Shown in pieces: positions 10,343-21,690 of a stretch of 64,000 nucleotides of DNA (positions within the stretch are counted from its first letter, which is position 1; the number at the start of each line of letters is the position of its first letter). This DNA is from Symsagittifera roscoffensis. Taxonomy: Eukaryota > Xenacoelomorpha > Acoela > Convolutidae. The translations under genes were made by a program, and so were the position numbers. The notes beneath the pieces are model-generated. The model made no database searches, was not told where the DNA came from, and worked only from the letters and a program-made list of their open reading frames with translations. Where the stretch lies: positions 20,923,029-20,987,028 of the forward strand of contig NC_087068.1 of assembly GCF_963678635.1 (NCBI RefSeq), written 5' to 3'.

Positions 10343-10476
10343 GTTGAGACGGAACAAGATGCTGAAGAATCTGCAGAGAAAAAATCAACTCAGCCCCGCA
10401 ACTTGGGGGGAAATGACAAAAATTTTGTCGCAGATACTTACGACAGTGAAGAACTGGACTACCAGAACATCGACTG
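10343..10476 (+). CDS. Fifth exon of the K/R-S/T-A-motif gene
   Basis: A strong acceptor (T run then CAG) starts phase-0 codons VETEQDAEESAEKKSTQPR and continues to DSEELDYQNID, ending TG|gtaaat. The next exon begins with G to give tryptophan. Highly acidic then mixed, predicted disordered. Phase match on the 3' side is exact. The 5' junction depends on which donor is used in exon four. Confidence 0.65.
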
Positions 10477-10842
10477 GTAAATTTATTCTTCCTGATTGTC
10501 TAATTCAATAGCCTGCGAAGATAAGAGACAGTCTCACATCAACGAAGACGAAGCATGAGGCACCAAAAAAAACTAGCTTGTGTTTTAGTTCTTTTTAAGT
10601 AAAACTAGCTTGACTTCTGGGCCACTTTCTTTGTTTTTCTCGAAGAAAACTTTGCATATGCTTTGATTCAAAGAGAAACTGCAAATGCCTTGATGTATGA
10701 TGGTTCAGAGAGAATACAAAAATTGTTAAAAATGAATTTAATAAGTTTTGATTAAAAAATCCCAGCCAAATCACTAATAATTACTAATGATAAACCTTTA
10801 GAGGTTTGTATTCGGTGAATTGGCTATTTGCTTGGCTTTTCA

Positions 10843-10900
10843 ATCAAAATACTGGGAGAAAAAGTCCCTTAAAAAATTTTAAGGGACTTTTAGTATTTGG
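10843..10900. repeat. Fold-back palindrome in an intron
   Basis: AAAAGTCCCTTAAAA at 10860-10874 and its exact reverse complement at 10877-10891 are separated by two bases. Outside these, CAAAATACT on the left and AGTATTTGG on the right extend the stem after a small bulge. It could be a MITE remnant or an RNA hairpin in the intron. Confidence 0.75.
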
Positions 10901-11380
10901 TACTCCTATACGGGTAGTATTCTTAATTCTCAATTACATGTCAAGTCAGTCACCTGCTTTTTAATGGCTGTTTGGTCGCAAAAAAGATTATCAACTGATC
11001 AAAGCAGAGTTGATAAAAGAGATTAAACTGGATACTGTTTTATCAGTTTTTTTTCCACCTTGATTGTTTCAGCTGCTTTGAACGGCTTTCTTGGGGTTTT
11101 GCTGTCTCAGATTTTTTTCCAGATTCTTAAAAAGCTGCGTTTGCATGAAATATTTTATAATGATTGATGAGCCGCTCGGCGATATAAACCTTTCAAATCA
11201 AAAACCATCTGATTTATTTTTTGTGAGCGTGAAGAAAGGCGGTTCCACATACATTAATTTTATTGGTGTTCACTTTGTTCGAATGCCCTTTTTTGTTTTA
11301 TTGACAACGCCACACTGATTATATTTTCAAATTAGCAATCGAGTTCCTTTTATTATTCAATATCTAACCGTCTATTCCAG

Positions 11381-11721
11381 GGAAAACGCTGAGCCGGTCA
11401 TAGATCCAGAATGCATTCACCTGGAAGCGCTTTTAAGTCCTTTAAACATGTCGCCTTCGCTAAGAGAAGTCACTAACGCCTACGCTCAAAACCTATTCAC
11501 ACGACAAACCGCGCCAAGCATACCAACTGAGAAATACTTTCCTTATAAGGCATACAGTAAACCAGGTTATGGAATTAGGGCATACGAGAATGTAAAGCCA
11601 GGGTACTCATCGGTTATTGACCAATCAAAACACGCGAAGCCGCCGAGACCAGACTCGAAACAAATTGCAGCCGGGATGAAAAGCACAAATAACAATGAAT
11701 CAGATCGAAAATGTTCCAATG
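11381..11721 (+). CDS. Sixth exon of the K/R-S/T-A-motif gene
   Basis: The acceptor CTATTCCAG is followed by G completing TGG, then 113 codons: ENAEPVIDPECIHLEALL, AYAQNLFTRQTAPSIPTEKY, a Tyr/Gly/Pro segment (YKAYSKPGYGIRAYENVKPG), and a basic tail, ending with one base before the strong donor gtaagt. Phase matches both neighbours. No known domain. The repeated Y-x-K/R-PGY pattern may be a short internal repeat or binding motif. Confidence 0.75.
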
Positions 11722-11745
11722 GTAAGTTCCTTTTAATGGTTAAAC

Positions 11746-11950
11746 TAGGGGCGGATCTAGGATTTTTTTCGAAAGGGGCGAATTTTCGATAAAATCGAAA
11801 ACGGTCAACTTTTTTTTAGGTCCACCAAATTGATTTTGTGAGCGCTCCCAGAACACTACAAAGACCCGACAATTTTTTCAGCACCGCAGGAAAATTTGTT
11901 GAAAAAAAAACACGTCAAAAATGCCGTTTATGGCGCCAAAGGCGCTTTAA
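11746..11950 (+). repeat. Dispersed element with a GGGGCGGATCTAGGATTTT end
   Basis: It starts just inside the intron after exon six. A diverged reverse-strand relative occupies about 19443-19720, sharing the GGGGCG..CTAGGATTTT terminus, a GC.CCGCAG block and a GGCGCC..GCGCTTT block. No coding capacity was seen, so it is probably a non-autonomous transposon. Confidence 0.55.
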
Positions 11951-12283
11951 GAAAGTCTGTGTAGCCGTAATTGGATGTCATAAGAAAATACCATAGGGAG
12001 GACCCTTTGGTTGGTGAGGTGTCGAAACCCTGCGAGATAAAGAGACGACCGCAACGTTTCTGTTTCTGTTCAAGAAGTTAGTTTTGTGGTGAAAGTTTTT
12101 TTACAGGGATCAAGTCCATCCAATCCAAGATAGAAACAGTTTGTTATATCGTTTCGTGGGTCTAAGAAACAACAACGTTTTTTCATCAAGTCTAACGATT
12201 AAGTTTTACAGCGATTATTAAATGAAAAACTAACATTGTATTCTTAAATTAATTTTGGTTGAAAATTTTTCTAATTTTTATAG

Positions 12284-12975
12284 GAAAAGATTCAAGCAAA
12301 AAACCCGGAGACTTAAGGTCAGTGTCTGCCCTGTCAATAGCCAGTTTGACCTTTTTCGATGACCTTAACCCTGAAAGCGACACACATCATGACCTTCAAA
12401 ATAGCAACAGATCCTCCTATTCAAACTTGGGCCACGTCTCCAGAGCGAAAAGCGCAAATGTACCATCAAGTAATTCCAAGAAAAACGGAGTTATCAGAAA
12501 ACAAGCGAAACTGCGTGGAATAACCGGTGTTGAAATCAAAACTCGAACACATGAACCGGAAACGAAATCTTACACTTACCATAAAGAGTTCACGCCCGCT
12601 GAAAGTACGCCTAAAAAACTAACAACAATAACATTTGGGTCAAAGGATACAACACTGGAAAACGGCTATATTTTACATAGCGCATCAAACAGAGGTCAAG
12701 AAGCTAACTCTGAAGGTCAAACTAACGGAAAGCCAAGACCTAGAACAGCTCATCCGAGCATTTCAAGTACAATGCACACTGAAAATGTCGATCAGTTAAC
12801 TCGGAAAGTTGAAAGTTGGTACTCACATAAGTTCGCAAATAGTTCTGTTAAGGACTATAGTCAGAAAGCAAAGTTTCCAAATCGAACTGCACAAAATGGA
12901 AATTTACGGGCTCGGGTAAAAAGCGCACCCTTGACGCCGACAAACAGAACTGTGGTGAAAGTGCAATACGAGCCA
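12284..12975 (+). CDS. Seventh and largest exon of the K/R-S/T-A-motif gene
   Basis: The acceptor TTTTTATAG is followed by GA (completing glycine) and a 230-codon frame ending CCA|gtaagt in phase 0. The protein segment is Ser/Thr/Asn/Lys-rich with little hydrophobic content. Repeated basic S/T-A motifs are visible: RAKSANVPS, RPRTAHPS and RVKSAPLTP, besides RPKSAG in exon three. Motifs of this type are common in microtubule- and cilium-associated disordered proteins, but that is only a weak inference. No enzyme or membrane signature was seen. This is the strongest coding evidence in the window. Confidence 0.85.
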
Positions 12976-13400
12976 GTAAGTTTTGATTTTCAATAAGTTT
13001 TTGAAAATAGTAAATTTGGAAATAAAAAAGTCCTTATAATTTTTCTTTTGAATCGTAATTTGTTTCTGCAAAAACCATCAGAAACTTATGCTTTCTTTAA
13101 AAACTTAAGTTTAACCGAAGATTATTATTTAGCTGAGTATTTCAGGTAAATTTGTTCAATTTATTTCAATTCAAAAATCTTATTAAATTTTCAAAATGGA
13201 ATCAATAAATTTAACATTAACTCGAATCACTATGAGTTTTTCATCAATAATGTTATTATGACTAACTTTTGTCTTAAAAATGCAACATCCAAAATGGTAA
13301 TCTGAACGGTTTTGATTTCAAACTGTAATTGTCCTGCGATCAATGAAATATTTACAATTTTTTCTCGACACAAAATTTTTTAACTCGTGATGCTTTCTAG

Positions 13401-13646
13401 GATACCGAGCTAGGATCGCTGGTCCTTATTTCTAAGAAAAACGAGCCCGAAAAGACATCTTCAAACTCCAAATCGAATAACAGTCGACCCAATTCATCCA
13501 AATCTAATCGATCAAATGTAGCCCAGATGATCACCCCTAGACCCGTATTCAAACCTCTTTCCTCTGCCACTGATCGATCGAGAACACACCTCGTGCAAGC
13601 TGCCAATCATCAAATTTTGGTGGCGCCAAAAGCTGCCGTAGATCAG
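13401..13646 (+). CDS. Eighth exon of the K/R-S/T-A-motif gene
   Basis: The acceptor TGCTTTCTAG begins phase-0 codons DTELGSLVLISKKNEPEK, followed by a Ser/Asn/Lys-rich run (SSNSKSNNSRPNSSKSNR) and a C-terminal segment ending VAPKAAVDQ before the donor gtacgt. If the donor is not used, the frame runs to TAG at 13746, but that extension enters the dispersed repeat starting near 13740, so splicing is more likely. Phase-0 candidate continuations start at 30615 and 32975. Confidence 0.78.
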
Positions 13647-13739
13647 GTACGTAGAGCAGGGCGAACCAACCCTACATATACCAGATGTACAAAAATAATG
13701 CCCAAAAGTTATGTTAGCCAACCAAAATTCAGTATTAAG

Positions 13740-14320
13740 AAAGGATAGCCGGTTGCTGAGCAAGTAGCACAAAAGTTCAGACCATATTCTTAAAAAACCT
13801 ACAAAAATTACTTCTTTTTTCACTTTATTTTCTTATTTATTTGTGCGTGGTGCAATAAAAAAATCTGAATGAGAGCCTAGAAGTTAATAATATCCGACAA
13901 TCAAACTAAAATAGGCTTTTCAATTTTTTTCCCTTTTTGCAGAAGGTTTTTTTTCAATTTTAAGGGCGCTCAAAAACTCAAAAACTTGGATTAACTGGAG
14001 TACAAACAAGTTTTTAGGGTTTGATCAAAAGTTTTACGGATTATGTTTTTAAAATGAGCCTGGTCGCTTGCTTTAATTGTTCGAAATTGAACCAAAATTC
14101 AAATACTGTCAACCAATTTTCATCAAAACTGGATCAAATTTTAAAAATTATTTATGTCGTCCGAAACCCGGCTGAAAAAGTTTTCATATGATATATCACT
14201 CAACCCATTCCAATGAATTTTTGTGGTACCTGATTTGCGTGCAAAACAAGAAAAAAAAACAAAACTAAAATAAACCCGATTACAAAGTTTTTCCTATTTT
14301 TCAATGGTCGGAACAATAAT
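13740..14320 (-). repeat. Reverse copy of the 3.4-5.6 kb dispersed repeat
   Basis: On the minus strand it reads from GGTCGG/CATTGAAAAATAGG and AACTTTGTAATCGGG through CAGGTACCACAAAAATTCAT and GGGTTGAGTGATATATCAT to a GTGCTACTTGCTCAGCAACC end at about 13749-13775. It lies directly downstream of exon eight and is one of the more complete copies (about 570 bp). Confidence 0.7.
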
Positions 14321-15537
14321 CTAAAAGAAACTAACAACGAGATCGGTCAAATTGGACTGTTTAAAAGAGGTCGATTTGCTGCATGTTTTTGCGCATTGAA
14401 TCTTTTTGTACTCACCCTCACTCATCTGTTTTACTAATGAGGCAAGTTTTTTTTTTACTGAAAGCTAGGTTGTAAGAACTGAGTTTTGGATGCGGTTATA
14501 GGAGCTGAAATTCGTGGCTAGTTTCATTACTTTGATTCCATTATTTTTGTCTTATTACCTGGCTTGACCGGGGGAGTACAACAGTAGCGAGAATCAAAAT
14601 CTTGTTCAACAATGCCGAAAACTATTTTGAATACTTTTAATTATCACAAATCACTGACAAGTGTTTGTATTCATTGGTAGAAAAATAAAAAGACAAAAAT
14701 AACCATTTAAATGATGCCACTTGCTAAACAAACAAAAATTCACCAAGCGCGGTCTCAAAAGTTTTCTAAGCAAACGAAGAATTTCGCAAAATTGAGAAAC
14801 TTTCCTCTCAGTTTTGCTTTAGAACAAAACAGTATTTTACCAGAATTGCCAACAATTCACAAACAGAACTCTTTTTTTTTTCCAAATTTCATCAGCTTCC
14901 TGGCTTTGTTGTACAATTTTTCAGTTTCGGCACTGTTGTACTTTGGAACTGTTGAACGTGCCCGCCTGCCCAAATTCATCTAAGTTTTAAAACATTTTGG
15001 GATGAAATTTTCGTGATTGATGAAGTTTTTTGTCTGCTTATTTTTACGACAAAGAATATAATTTTTACTTTTTGCCATGACAAAAAGTGTTCATAAGTCG
15101 CCTGTAGATGAAAAATTAGATCAATTTTTGCTGTATTTGAAAATGTGACATCCAATCAAAAAATTCTGTTCTAAAAGTTTGAACAGAGGAATCCGACTTT
15201 GCGCAAATCAGATTGAATTACTGATTTCATTTCTAAAAATAAATAGTGCTGCGATTGAAATAAAAGAAATCAAACAACTAAATTTTGAATTTCAAACTCG
15301 TTACTCCGAAATTAGGCCAATTGTAAAAAAAATGACGAAAAAAAATTTCTTTGTAATTTTCAAAAATCTTGTTTCAAACATCATTCTCTCCAAAATTTGT
15401 TTTGAAATTTTTTAAAGAAATTTCAGACCCGAATTTTTTGCACTAAAAACGGGTCGTTTTGAATTGAGTCGTTTTATTTCAAAGTTCTAAAAAAACCATG
15501 GCCATTTTTTGAATATTCTAGTCAAATTAATATCTTT
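14321..15537. other. No gene seen
   Basis: AT-rich. Open frames of 90 and 78 codons at 14711-14983 and 15179-15415 have ordinary background composition, lack splice context and are judged chance. Confidence 0.4.
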
Positions 15538-15655
15538 ATTTGGCCACACAAATAGATGCCTTCTATTGGCCACAAAAATTGATACCTTCCTTTGGCCACA
15601 AAATGATACTTTCAGTTGGCCACTCAAAATGATACTTTCATTTATCTACACAAAT
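15538..15655. repeat. Minisatellite, about 25 bp unit, four to five copies
   Basis: The unit reads roughly TTGGCCACAAAATGATACTTT. Successive copies vary (TTGGCCACACAAATAGATGCC, TTGGCCACAAAAATTGATACC, TTGGCCACAAAATGATACTT, TTGGCCACTCAAAATGATAC) and the last decays to TTATCTACAC. It lies inside an open frame, but the repeat alone explains that frame. Confidence 0.85.
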
Positions 15656-16065
15656 TTTAAACTGGAGAAATGTCAGAGGATTACTTTTGAATACAAAATC
15701 TTCCAAATGGCTTCCAAATTAAAAATTGGCAGTTTATGTAACAAACTACCTAATTTGGCCATCAACTTATACAAAATGAATTCCATCTAAGTTTTAGCAT
15801 TTGATTTTTTTGATAAAACATGAAATTTATTTAAGTTTAATTAGTTCAAAGCTTGATTTGCTATTTGTTGCGTACTGAATCAACTCAAAAGAAATAGTTC
15901 TATCAAAGAAGACCTTCTTTCAGGGAAAATGTTTAGGCCTACTTAAGCAAAATAATTTGATGAAAGTTAATAAAATTTAGAGTTTTATTTTTTCTTGTCA
16001 AAAATTAACTCAATTTGATGAAATTTTGAAGTTTTGTTTGTTTTTCTGCTTAAACGAATCAACAG

Positions 16066-16219
16066 TGTACAAGCCCAGCTGAGGTCAACTTGCAGCAGAT
16101 TTATGGCTTTTAAGTTATTCCTAGAACAAAGAGCATGCAGCAAAGCTAAAGAAATAACGAAAATGAAAGCAGCAAAAAAGTTCAATAAGAGCAACCATGA
16201 GCTTTTCTCAAAAGTGTAA
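16066..16219 (+). CDS. Possible exon with an IQ-like motif
   Basis: A good acceptor (TTTGTTTGTTTTTCTGC tract, ending AATCAACAG) is followed by one base and 50 codons VQAQLRSTCSRFMAFKLFL...KAKEITKMKAAKKF to TAA at 16217, with a possible donor AAA|gtgtaa just before the stop. VQAQLRSTCSR fits the calmodulin-binding IQ pattern (I/V-Q-x3-R-G-x3-R) except for Ser in place of Gly, and the rest is a basic helix. It may be a further exon of the 6.5-13.6 kb gene, though its entry phase does not match exon eight directly. Confidence 0.35.
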
Positions 16220-18230
16220 CGGCAAAATCTTTGTCGTTGGTGTATTGCGTTGGCATCCTCCTGCCTTATCCTTAGTGCTTGATTTGTGTTTTATTTTTCT
16301 GTGACAAATTTCGGCATGATTTTTATTCCACCGTCAAATAATGGTTTATTCGAATATTTAGTGCGAAATCAATCTACAAACCTTAGATGTGTTTCCATTG
16401 AGTCAAGTAACATATCTTATAAAAAAATTTGGTTTGATTTTAATGAAGAAGTTGCATACTAAAGCGAATTATCTGATTCTAAAATCAAATATATATGTTT
16501 TAAGCTATCATCACAATTTTTTTATTTAGAAATGGTTCTTGAATTCAATGGTGTTTCGTTTAAACTGTTTTTTACTCTTTTCCCTTCATAAAAAGAGTCC
16601 TGTTTCCGACATCGAGAAAACATTATGGACAAAAATTATAGAAGAGTTCATGTTTCGTAAAAATAGCTCATTCCAATGCTCAAATTAAAACGTCATAAAA
16701 CCTTTGATCCAAGGCTTTGTTAAAATTAATTGGGGTTTTACTATTATTTTGCTGTGACCACGTCAGGTAACGAGTGTAGGTACTATTGCCCAGAGTTTTT
16801 TTTCTCCAATATCCCTCAAAAAAACTTTCGTCGCGTTTCTGTGGTTCACCCTTTGAATCTTTTTAGGTTAACTTTCTCATTCCAATACCAAAACAACAAC
16901 TTCGATGTCCATAAAGTTGGTTTTCAAAACAAGACTTGCTCCAATAATATGACATCTTTTCTAATTGGTTCTTAAAAGTGACTGGTTTCTACAAAGTGAA
17001 GTTTTTTGTTTCGATTTATCGAATGTTTTGCTCGACATTTTCAGTTGAAAACAATTTGCTCTAATTGCATTTTCTAATTTATAATTTTTATTTGACTTTC
17101 TTTGCTAAAGTTCGATAAAAAATATTAATCCGTAAAACAAAAATTGCATAAAATTCACTTAAAATTACTTTTTCCTACCGCGGAGGAGTTTCGATTTCAA
17201 AACCTTGAAGAGTTTTCCCAAGTTGTTTTTAGTTTGCGACAAGAAAACTTTCTGAATTGTTTGCCGCTGAATGCAACACTCTGATGAGATCTTTTTGGAG
17301 ACGAGTGATATCAACTTTTTTTTATACTGCGCTTGAACTATAATCCGTTCTTTTTGATCTAATTGATCATGTTTCTACTTCTGTTTTGACTTCTGTTTCG
17401 GTTTTTTCGAATATAATCGAGTATGTCCATTCTTTGCGCTCGACTGATAAAAACTTCTCGACTGCGGGTTTTCTCGATTGCTCTGCCCTATTAATATGTA
17501 CTTTAGATCAAAATTCATTGATGCATTAACTGGACACTCTAAGTGATAATATATTTTAGGCCTGGATTTTAAATTGTTCCGAAGCGGAAGTGAATTTTTT
17601 CCAGTCTTGATGTGTTTACGTGCAGTTTTGAGTGTGACAGGTTGTCAAGGCATAAAAAATTGCTACAAAATTTTGCGTAAATTTCGTAAAAATGGTGTTG
17701 AATTTTTTAAATCATTGCGGAGGCCAAATTTGCACTGGATAGGCACACAATTTTGAGTGTGTATTTTCCTGGATTCCAGAGACAAGTTCTTAAACATGGT
17801 AAAATTTTGTAGGAACGATCAAAGGAAATGAAAAAACGAAAAAAAAAAGAAAAGGAGCGTATCTGTTACGGAATCCGCTGATGTACACTTACTTTTCTGA
17901 GAACTCAGAGCACCTCATATTGCATATTGAAAGAAAAAAATTGGCAATTTCTTTTGTTAGGATAGGTTTGAGGGCTTATAGCGTTTTATAGCATTAGCTC
18001 GGAAAATCAGTTTGACCGGCCCTCCTCAAAAAACGAATGCCCAAGCCACCAGTCTGAACTTTTGAATTTCTAACGGAATAATTTTTTCATTTAGGAGAGC
18101 AAAAATCAATAACTCGACAAAAGAGATATTTTCATGCTTCATCAGGGAACTTATCGACATAAAAACTTTAAATAGATTTTACTTTGTACATGCATTAGTT
18201 ACAAGCGGTCAAAAATATAGTAGATTTTCA
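16220..18230. other. No gene seen; one dispersed-repeat copy
   Basis: Short open frames here (16730, 17574) look like background. At 17716-17882 there is a reverse copy of the GGATTCCAGAG family block (GAGGCCAAATTTGCACTGGA) followed by ACGATCAAAGG, a purine-rich tract and GAGCG..CTGTTACGGAATC. The same order of blocks recurs at 32441-32700. Confidence 0.5.
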
Positions 18231-18383
18231 CAGTAAATTGTACTAAAGTGTACTGGTAAAGATGTCATTTTAAGCTACTAGAAAAAAACATCAGTTTGAC
18301 AAAGGTCTTTTTACTAAAGACTGATGATTTTTCAAGTAGTGTGAAATTATATCTATACCAGTACACTTTAGTACAATTTACTG
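18231..18383. mobile_element. MITE-like fold-back with perfect 28 bp terminal inverted repeats
   Basis: Positions 18231-18258 (starting CAGTAAATTGTACTAAAG) and 18356-18383 are exact reverse complements. Inside, a second imperfect stem pairs the AAGATGTCATTTTAAGCTACT side with the AAGTAGTGTGAAATTATATCT side and GACATCAGT-like with ACTGATGA-like sequence. There is no coding capacity. Size and structure fit a short non-autonomous DNA transposon. The near-perfect arms suggest recent insertion or selection on the hairpin. Confidence 0.8.
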
Positions 18384-19250
18384 CAAAAATGTACTTTTTG
18401 ATTGAAAGATTATATTACATCTTGTTTTAGTCCACAATGACACGTTGACCGGATAGAAGATCAAGACAAGGACACGGAATTTTGCCCATTTAAATTTTTT
18501 ATCGCTGCCTTGTGCTTTATATTTTTATTTTAAATCAATAGTAGAAGAAAGTTTTAGTTGAAATTTGTTTTTAATTCTTGAGCAATGTTTTTAAGTCCTT
18601 TAAGTCCTTTATTGTTTTTAAGTCCTTTATTGAGCAATTGAACTAAATAAGGCTACTGGAAAAAGATTGGGCTATAACTGGTTCATAAAAACAATTTCTC
18701 TTTTAATAGAACAATTGAAAAATGGCAAATTTAAGCCGCAAATTTTCTTTTGAATCATACCTAATTTAAATAACCTTTCAAACCTAGGTGATGAATTTAA
18801 GCCAGAGGTAGCTTTCTCATAGAGTAATTTCAGATAAGATTTACCGTCTGTTTGTCACGCAACCTTATTTTCGGCCGAATAGATTCGTGCAACTTCTTTG
18901 TCTAATACCAATCTTCATCTTACTCTTATATCTCCTAGTCTTAGTCTCAATAGATCTAGTGTATACTTGTTTCTGCGAGTTAGTCTTGGAGCTTGTCCAA
19001 AAGAAGAACAATTGTAGTGTAAGATTTATTTATATTGTTCTTGTGCTGAAACTACAAGTAGTTTCAGAACTTACAAATAATTGTAAGTGTTAGTGATGGA
19101 ATATGATTGGTTAGTTAGAAATGTTTTATAGGAATAGTTTTATCAATAACATAATTGGTGTATAAACATTAGTTCAGAACTAGTTCCAGTTATGTTTAGA
19201 ACTAATAAATCAATCAGGCTGCTCGTATCAGGGCAAGGCGCCTTTAAATA

Positions 19251-19442
19251 ATTTTAGGGTCCTTCAGGCAAAAATGGAAATCTCGAAATAGTACAAAGGG
19301 GGGGCTTTGGGTCGGGGGACCCTTTGAGTCAGATCTACTGAAAGGGAGGCGGACGCCTCCTTCCCCCCTCCCCAGGGATTTGACCCAAAGACCCCCTTGG
19401 TACAATTTTGAGATTTCCATTTTTGGCTGAAGGACCCTTAAA
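19251..19442. mobile_element. GC-rich fold-back element, about 60 bp arms
   Basis: The left arm 19251-19313 and right arm 19382-19442 are near-perfect inverted repeats (TTTTAGGGTCCTTCAGGC... on the left, ...GCTGAAGGACCCTTAAAA on the right). The loop contains a second perfect stem, GGAGGCG-GA-CGCCTCC. GC content is far above the flanks. It sits within a larger dispersed element that continues to about 19720. Confidence 0.8.
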
Positions 19443-19720
19443 AAGCTGAAAAGCGCATTAGGCGCCAATATATACTAAGTTTGAGGGGAGAGCGCGCCCG
19501 AAAAAAGCGATTTTTTGGTCAAAATTTTCATAAAGTGCCTAAAAACGCCTTTTTTGGCCCGCTTTTTAATAATTTCGGCTGCGGCGCAGAAAAATTGGCC
19601 AAAACAGGTTCTTTTTAGTGCATTGGGAGAGTTTGAAAGCTCAATTTGAACAATCTAAAAAAAGGTCGACAAAGTTTCCCCCCTCGAGAAAATCCTAGGT
19701 GCGCCCCTGCCTGGTCTCGA
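19443..19720 (-). repeat. Reverse copy of the 11746 dispersed element
   Basis: On the minus strand it starts near AGGGGCGCACCTAGGATTTT and shares blocks with the 11746-11950 copy, including a GCGCCGCAG block and a GGCGCC..GCGCTTT end. Together with the fold-back at 19251-19442 it may be one element. Confidence 0.5.
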
Positions 19721-19966
19721 ATAGTTTTTCATGAATGAAACTTTTGACAAACTGAACTTAAGACTGATGATATCAAACTATAAGTGTTTTTTTTTGAAGC
19801 GTAAATAGAACTTTTAAAGCTTAATTCCTTGCTTCAATTCAGTCTATAGTAGGAACCATTTAGTAGTGCGTAATAATTTGACAAGCATAAAAAATCTCAA
19901 TAAAGCAAATTAGCATCAAAGTATCAAATGCGCATCTCAGGTAGACTCTTTTCAAAGTGACCCTAA

Positions 19967-20036
19967 AGAGAGGTTAGTGTAGTGGTTAGCGCGCCACGTG
20001 TAGCTTACAGAGCTTCAGATATCAATCACACAAGTG
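19967..20036 (+). repeat. tRNA-derived segment, decayed (SINE-like head)
   Basis: GGTTAGTGTAGTGGTTAGCGC matches a tRNA D-arm/A-box region of the Glu/Asp/Val type. Forty bases on, AGCTTCAGATATCAATCACA sits where a T-arm/B box should be but is too diverged to form one. A T run follows at 20043. Probably a tRNA pseudogene or the head of a tRNA-derived SINE. Confidence 0.45.
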
Positions 20037-20039
20037 GGA

Positions 20040-21690
20040 AAACTTTTTTTTAGAAAAAATCGGTTTCAGCAAAGTACCATCCTTTAATTTCAATACCCTT
20101 TTTCTTCGGAAATCCAAACAATAACGACTGAAAACTACTGATTTGGCTTCAATCTACATTATTTTGCGCAAAAACTATCAAAGATGCTATTTCTAGAGAA
20201 AATCTATCGCAATTTCATAGCAATTCAATTCTGTAGAAAAAATAACTAAAAACGAACGGGTTTTAAATCTTACATGTTTTAGGACGAAAAACATAAATTG
20301 CAAAACAAAATCTGTACTTTAATAAAAAGACGACTATTGCTTCGACTAAAAAATACCTTGTGCTGAGCTGAAGTTCGGTTTCATTTCAGCCTCTTTTTTG
20401 TTATAGATTAACATATATACTGACATTTCAAAAATTTATTTTTACGATAACCATGATTTCAATATATCATTAAAACTATTAATATAGTTTATTATTTTTG
20501 ATATTACCATCACTCTGATTCTGTTTAATATTATGATTAAAATTACTATGATGAACAATGTTAATATTTTTAATCATTTAATTTAAGGCTTTTTTTACAA
20601 GATTCTGATCGTTGCGAAAAGCCAAAACAGACAGTTTTGAGTTGAAACTAAGTTTTGCTTCATAGACTGCTGGTCCTGACGTTCGATTTACCCATTTTTG
20701 AATCAACAAGTTAAAAACGTTCAGGAAACAGAAAATTTGAACACTCAAAATTCATTCTGTAATCCGTTTTTTTTTTGGAAATGGATCAGTTTTTTATGAC
20801 AATTTTAACGAGGTAGAGGCATTGAGGCATAGGTAAAATTCAAGAAATAAACAAAATATGACCAGTTTGAAAAGTGTCTACTCATCAGCTCGCAAATCTG
20901 ACTCAATTCAGGCTTCTAAAATTTGAAAAACCTCAATAAATGTTCCGTGAGAGAGTTTTAATGACTGCATACTTAAACAAATTATTTTACAATAATCCAG
21001 TGTTAGTTTTTTTCCGACCGCGCCACTGAAAGTAACCGGAAACAATTATGGACTAGCTCTTGTTTTTTTCGCTTAATTTTGACGACGTCAAAAAAATCTC
21101 GCAGCTAGTTGTATAGTATTAAAGCTTTTTCAGCCATGCTTCCCATTTCAAAATAAATTTTCGAATTTTGTCTCACTTTCGAAAAAAATGGTCGTCAAAA
21201 TTCTGATTCCTGACAAAAATTTAAAAAATATATATGAGAGAGGCTGCGACACCCCCACTAAAACTTTATTTTTTTCTACTACCTAACTTTTTTCCCTCTT
21301 ACCCTCATTCTTGCAGTTTTATAAAAATAATTCAGTTACCTTTTTTCTAAAAAATAACAGGATTTTAAAGAAAAGGGGCAAAAAATTAGAGCCAACAATT
21401 TGAAAAAACTTAAGAAACACTAAAAATTAAAAACTTTCAATACTAATTGTTCATTTTTATTGAATCTGTAACCAGGTTTTAAGTAAAAGGCTATCAATAA
21501 CGCAAATTGATTACATTTTGAAAGAAGATATGAGTTGGGGATATTTTTCACTATCATTCTATCTGACAGATTCTTTTTTCCTTAATAACTTACCCGAAAG
21601 AATACAACAAAGTCTGGTTGCAAAAGAATTTATTCAAATGCAACCATACTATGAAGATCATTGCAATTATTTCAAAATCAACCAATTTTT
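20040..21690. other. No gene seen
   Basis: AT-rich, no supported exon, no strong repeats beyond mononucleotide runs. Confidence 0.4.

Noticed and set aside
18887-19093. 68-codon hydrophobic frame resembling a membrane segment
   Set aside because: No ATG start in context, no splice context, and pyrimidine-rich DNA explains the Leu/Ile/Val content.
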